Of a stretch of DNA of 8,245 bases, positions 6,046 through 8,245 are shown one piece after another. The stretch is taken from positions 1-8,245 of the forward strand of contig WTCN01000216.1 of the NCBI GenBank assembly GCA_013138555.1. The letters are read 5' to 3'. Source of the DNA: Methyloprofundus sp. Its GTDB lineage: Bacteria; Pseudomonadota; Gammaproteobacteria; Methylococcales; Methylomonadaceae. Made by a program: the position numbers and the translations under genes. Numbering within the stretch: position 1 is the first letter of the stretch; the number at the start of each line of letters is the position of its first letter. The notes beneath the pieces are model-generated. The model worked only from the letters and a program-made list of their open reading frames with translations, was not told the DNA's origin and did not search any database.

Positions 6046-7515
6046 ATGACAGTTATGAACCAGTCAAACCGAGTATTGCTATTCTCTGCTTTTTTAACGC
6101 TTACTGTTACTTACTCTGGCTGTGCCATCAACCCAGTTTCCGGAAGCCATGAAGTTGTATTGCTGTCAGTGGAGGGTGAAAAAGAAATAGGTGCCGAAAA
6201 TGCAAAACAGGTAGAGAAAGAAATGGGCCTGTTCGATGACCCTGCACGACTCAAATATGTTCAGAGCATTGGTAACCGCCTTGCCAGCTATTCCCCCTAC
6301 CAGGAAATTAGCTATCAATTCCAGATTGTTGATAGTGAAGAGCCTAACGCATTTGCCTTGCCTGGTGGCTATGTGTATGTCAGTCGAGGACTTTTAGTCC
6401 TTGTTAACTCAGAAGACGAATTAGCGGGTGTGATCGGACATGAAATTGGTCATGTTGCTGCCCGGCACGGAGTTCAACGTCTAACCCGTGCTGCACCGAT
6501 AGGCCTGGTTACTGGAATAACATCGGCGGCAGTGGGAATTGTTAGCTCTTCCCTTGCGAGTATCGTTGCTGGTACTGGGAGCTTGCTTAATTCAGCAATT
6601 CTTGCTCCTTATAGTCGCGGCCAGGAAAATGATGCAGATGCGATAGGTCAGGAATTAGCTGCTAAAGCAGGTTGGGACCCTAAAGGCATTACACTTTTTC
6701 TTAATACACTGGATCGTGAGGCGCTAAGAAATGGTAACAAAAATAAAGGCATCCCCTTTCTGTCTACTCACCCATCAACTCCTGAACGTGTTAGAAACAC
6801 TGAACACAGAGCCAGTGAAATTGAATATAAAAAGACTAAGCCGATTGCACACAAGCATAGCGCCTTTTTAGCCAAACTAGATGGCTTAATCGTCGGAGCA
6901 GATGCCAGGCAAGGTGTTATTATAGACCAGGATTTTCTACATCCAACGCTGAAAATTGGTATGACTTTTCCGCCAGACTGGGAGATAGTCAACCACTCAG
7001 ACTATGTTGCAGCAGTGGAACAACAAAAGCATGCCAGCTTAATATTACAACTTCAGGGGGAAGGTACGGATTCTGCTAATGCCGCTCAGGCTTTTTTAAA
7101 TGAGGCAAATCTGGGCAAGCAGACTGTAAAAAAACTCACGATTGCTGGCCTACCTGCAAGCCAAATAACGCTTGATAGCCGTGGACAAAAAGCGAACATT
7201 ACCTTTATTCCCTTTAAGGGAGATATATACCGTTTAATCGGTATTAGTAAAAATTCAAAGACTCATTATCAACAGCTTTTGACAAAATCAATCTCTACAT
7301 TTCACCCACTCAGTCCACTAGAAATGGCCAGAATTCAGCAGCAAAGATTGCGTATTGTATCTGCTAAAAATGGAGAAAGCGTGACCGCGTTGTTAAAACG
7401 GGTAGGCAGTGTCTGGGATGAAGAAAGCTGTGCAGTCGCTAATAGTTTACCAGTAGATATTCCGCTTAAAGAAGGACAGTTGATCAAAGTGCTTATCTCT
7501 GAAGCATTTGAGTGA
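6046..7515 (+). CDS. M48 family zinc metalloprotease lipoprotein with LysM-like C-terminus
   Basis: 489 residues from the ATG at 6046. The N-terminus is a lipoprotein-type signal peptide: basic start, hydrophobic stretch LLFSAFLTLTV, then YSGC with Cys26 as probable lipidation site. The lipobox has an unusual Tyr at -3. Mature CAINPVSG is typical of secreted M48 proteases. NAFALPGGYVYVSRGLL starts near residue 101. The zinc motif is HEIGH (132-136), with a third ligand Glu194 in ENDADAIG. A hydrophobic stretch lies at about 148-185. A middle domain (about 290-430, with FLHP..FPPDW) follows, and residues 434-489 (RLRIVSAKNGESV...KEGQLIKVL) resemble LysM. The inferred role is envelope protein quality control in the periplasm, as for related BepA/LoiP-type enzymes; substrates are unknown. 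The start is uncertain: ATG 6055 (486 residues) is equally good, and neither has a clear Shine-Dalgarno. The frame runs back to a TTG at 5959, but those codons are the palindromic repeat. No clear promoter was found. Confidence 0.9.
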   Translation: MTVMNQSNRVLLFSAFLTLTVTYSGCAINPVSGSHEVVLLSVEGEKEIGAENAKQVEKEMGLFDDPARLKYVQSIGNRLASYSPYQEISYQFQIVDSEEPNAFALPGGYVYVSRGLLVLVNSEDELAGVIGHEIGHVAARHGVQRLTRAAPIGLVTGITSAAVGIVSSSLASIVAGTGSLLNSAILAPYSRGQENDADAIGQELAAKAGWDPKGITLFLNTLDREALRNGNKNKGIPFLSTHPSTPERVRNTEHRASEIEYKKTKPIAHKHSAFLAKLDGLIVGADARQGVIIDQDFLHPTLKIGMTFPPDWEIVNHSDYVAAVEQQKHASLILQLQGEGTDSANAAQAFLNEANLGKQTVKKLTIAGLPASQITLDSRGQKANITFIPFKGDIYRLIGISKNSKTHYQQLLTKSISTFHPLSPLEMARIQQQRLRIVSAKNGESVTALLKRVGSVWDEESCAVANSLPVDIPLKEGQLIKVLISEAFE

Positions 7516-7552
7516 TCTCAGCTCTTTTCTGCCCACGCTGAAAACCTGTCAC

Positions 7553-8245
7553 TTAATTATTTAACGCACTTTCAATATAAGGGCGAAATGAATGACGTAT
7601 ATTTTTCACGTTCTTGCTTTGACAGAGTTCCTGGCCTAGACTAGATTTATGACAGCGTATATCTAAAAAGATACTGACTTTGTTGTTAGCACGCTTTAAT
7701 TTAGAGGCAGATAAGCTTAAATCTGAAACCAGTATGGGGGCACTCCCCATAATCAATGAATCGGTATTAAAATTAATCGGGGTTGTCGAGTACTCCCTGA
7801 CAAACGTCTTTGCAGCTTCCCAGGCTAGATCGCAGCTTATTCTATCTTTACAATTAAACAGGCCTAAAGTGTTTGCTGCTTTGATCTCTGCCGTTTCATC
7901 ACTGAGTGCCTGGGCACTCATGCTATTACTTTTGGTCAAAAACAAAAATCGTTCGATATCTTTATCATACTTTATCTGCAGAGTATTTCTTTTTTCTACA
8001 GTACTGTCTATATCTATATAAACAGACTTTATTTTTTCTTCGATATGAGCGATTCGATCTAATACTTTTTTAGGAACTTTTTTACCATTTCTTTCCGCAT
8101 TAACCGCTTTTTTTCGTTCGCCCCCTAAATTTTCTGCTAAATTTTCCAGTGTTCTTTCATGAACTCGTTTTTGCGCATCGACTGATTGCAATTTACCATT
8201 TAATGTCATACGCAAATCATCAATATTACGAAATGTACTCAGTAA
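7553..8245 (-). CDS. Hypothetical coiled-coil protein with four-cysteine C-terminal domain, 5'-truncated
   Basis: The frame is open through the right edge, so the N-terminus (possibly with a signal peptide) is outside the window; 230 residues are visible. I do not recognise a named family. Visible residues about 8-105 are rich in Lys, Glu, Arg and Leu with heptad-like spacing and no proline except one (KKVPKK), suggesting a long helical coiled coil. From about residue 124 a compact domain follows: LFNCKDRISCDLAWEAAKTFV, then STTPINF, and IFLDIRCHKSSLGQELCQS near the end. Its four cysteines (visible 132, 138, 198, 208) form two CX5-9C pairs, consistent with disulfides in a periplasmic protein, though this is inference. 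It converges on the M48 protease gene with a 37-base gap. A TTG at 8215 and ATG at 8209 are possible internal starts, but continuous coding-like sequence upstream argues for truncation by the window edge. Confidence 0.7.
   Translation of the reverse strand, partial: LLSTFRNIDDLRMTLNGKLQSVDAQKRVHERTLENLAENLGGERKKAVNAERNGKKVPKKVLDRIAHIEEKIKSVYIDIDSTVEKRNTLQIKYDKDIERFLFLTKSNSMSAQALSDETAEIKAANTLGLFNCKDRISCDLAWEAAKTFVREYSTTPINFNTDSLIMGSAPILVSDLSLSASKLKRANNKVSIFLDIRCHKSSLGQELCQSKNVKNIRHSFRPYIESALNN

Noticed and set aside
7518..7544. TCAGC/GCTGA stem between the convergent genes as a bidirectional terminator
   Set aside because: Only 5 bp with a 14-base loop; the adjacent A and T runs are short, so it is too weak to call.
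7680..8021. Plus-strand open frame of 113 codons opposite the coiled-coil gene
   Set aside because: The minus-strand frame is longer, open to the window edge and gives a coherent coiled-coil plus cysteine-domain protein; this one looks like its shadow.

Overview
This window looks like chromosomal DNA from a gammaproteobacterium of moderately low GC content. The main lineage clue is a pyrB gene overlapping a gene for a degenerate dihydroorotase. This is the pyrBC' arrangement known from Pseudomonas and relatives, where the second protein is a structural partner of aspartate carbamoyltransferase and not an enzyme. The lipoprotein-type M48 protease with a LysM-like tail and the TAGGCTGGGTTAG palindromic repeat also fit gammaproteobacteria. 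A methanotroph-like or other aquatic lineage is possible, but the sequence alone does not settle it.

Left part (1-2864, + strand): a tight run of three genes. pyrB is cut by the left edge. Its stop codon shares one base with the start of pyrC'. One base after the pyrC' stop begins a LOG-family (TIGR00730-like) nucleotide phosphoribohydrolase gene. The spacing implies one transcript and coupled translation, linking de novo pyrimidine synthesis with a probable nucleotide-cleaving enzyme.

Middle (2865-5809): a 311-bp non-coding stretch ends in a strong extended -10 promoter with an inverted repeat directly upstream. It precedes a large gene for a UPF0182 (PF03699/COG1615) membrane protein: seven predicted membrane segments followed by a soluble domain of about 570 residues, function unknown.

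Right part (5810-8245): a weak hairpin, then a roughly 116-bp nested palindromic (MITE-like) repeat, sit in front of a gene for a secreted M48 zinc metalloprotease lipoprotein. This gene converges, with a 37-bp gap, on a minus-strand gene cut by the right edge. That gene encodes a coiled-coil protein with a four-cysteine C-terminal domain that I do not recognise.

No RNA genes, CRISPR arrays, complete insertion sequences or phage genes were seen. The content is mostly housekeeping or conserved. The less explained items are the UPF0182 protein and its promoter, the LOG gene in the pyrimidine operon, the palindromic element and the coiled-coil protein.
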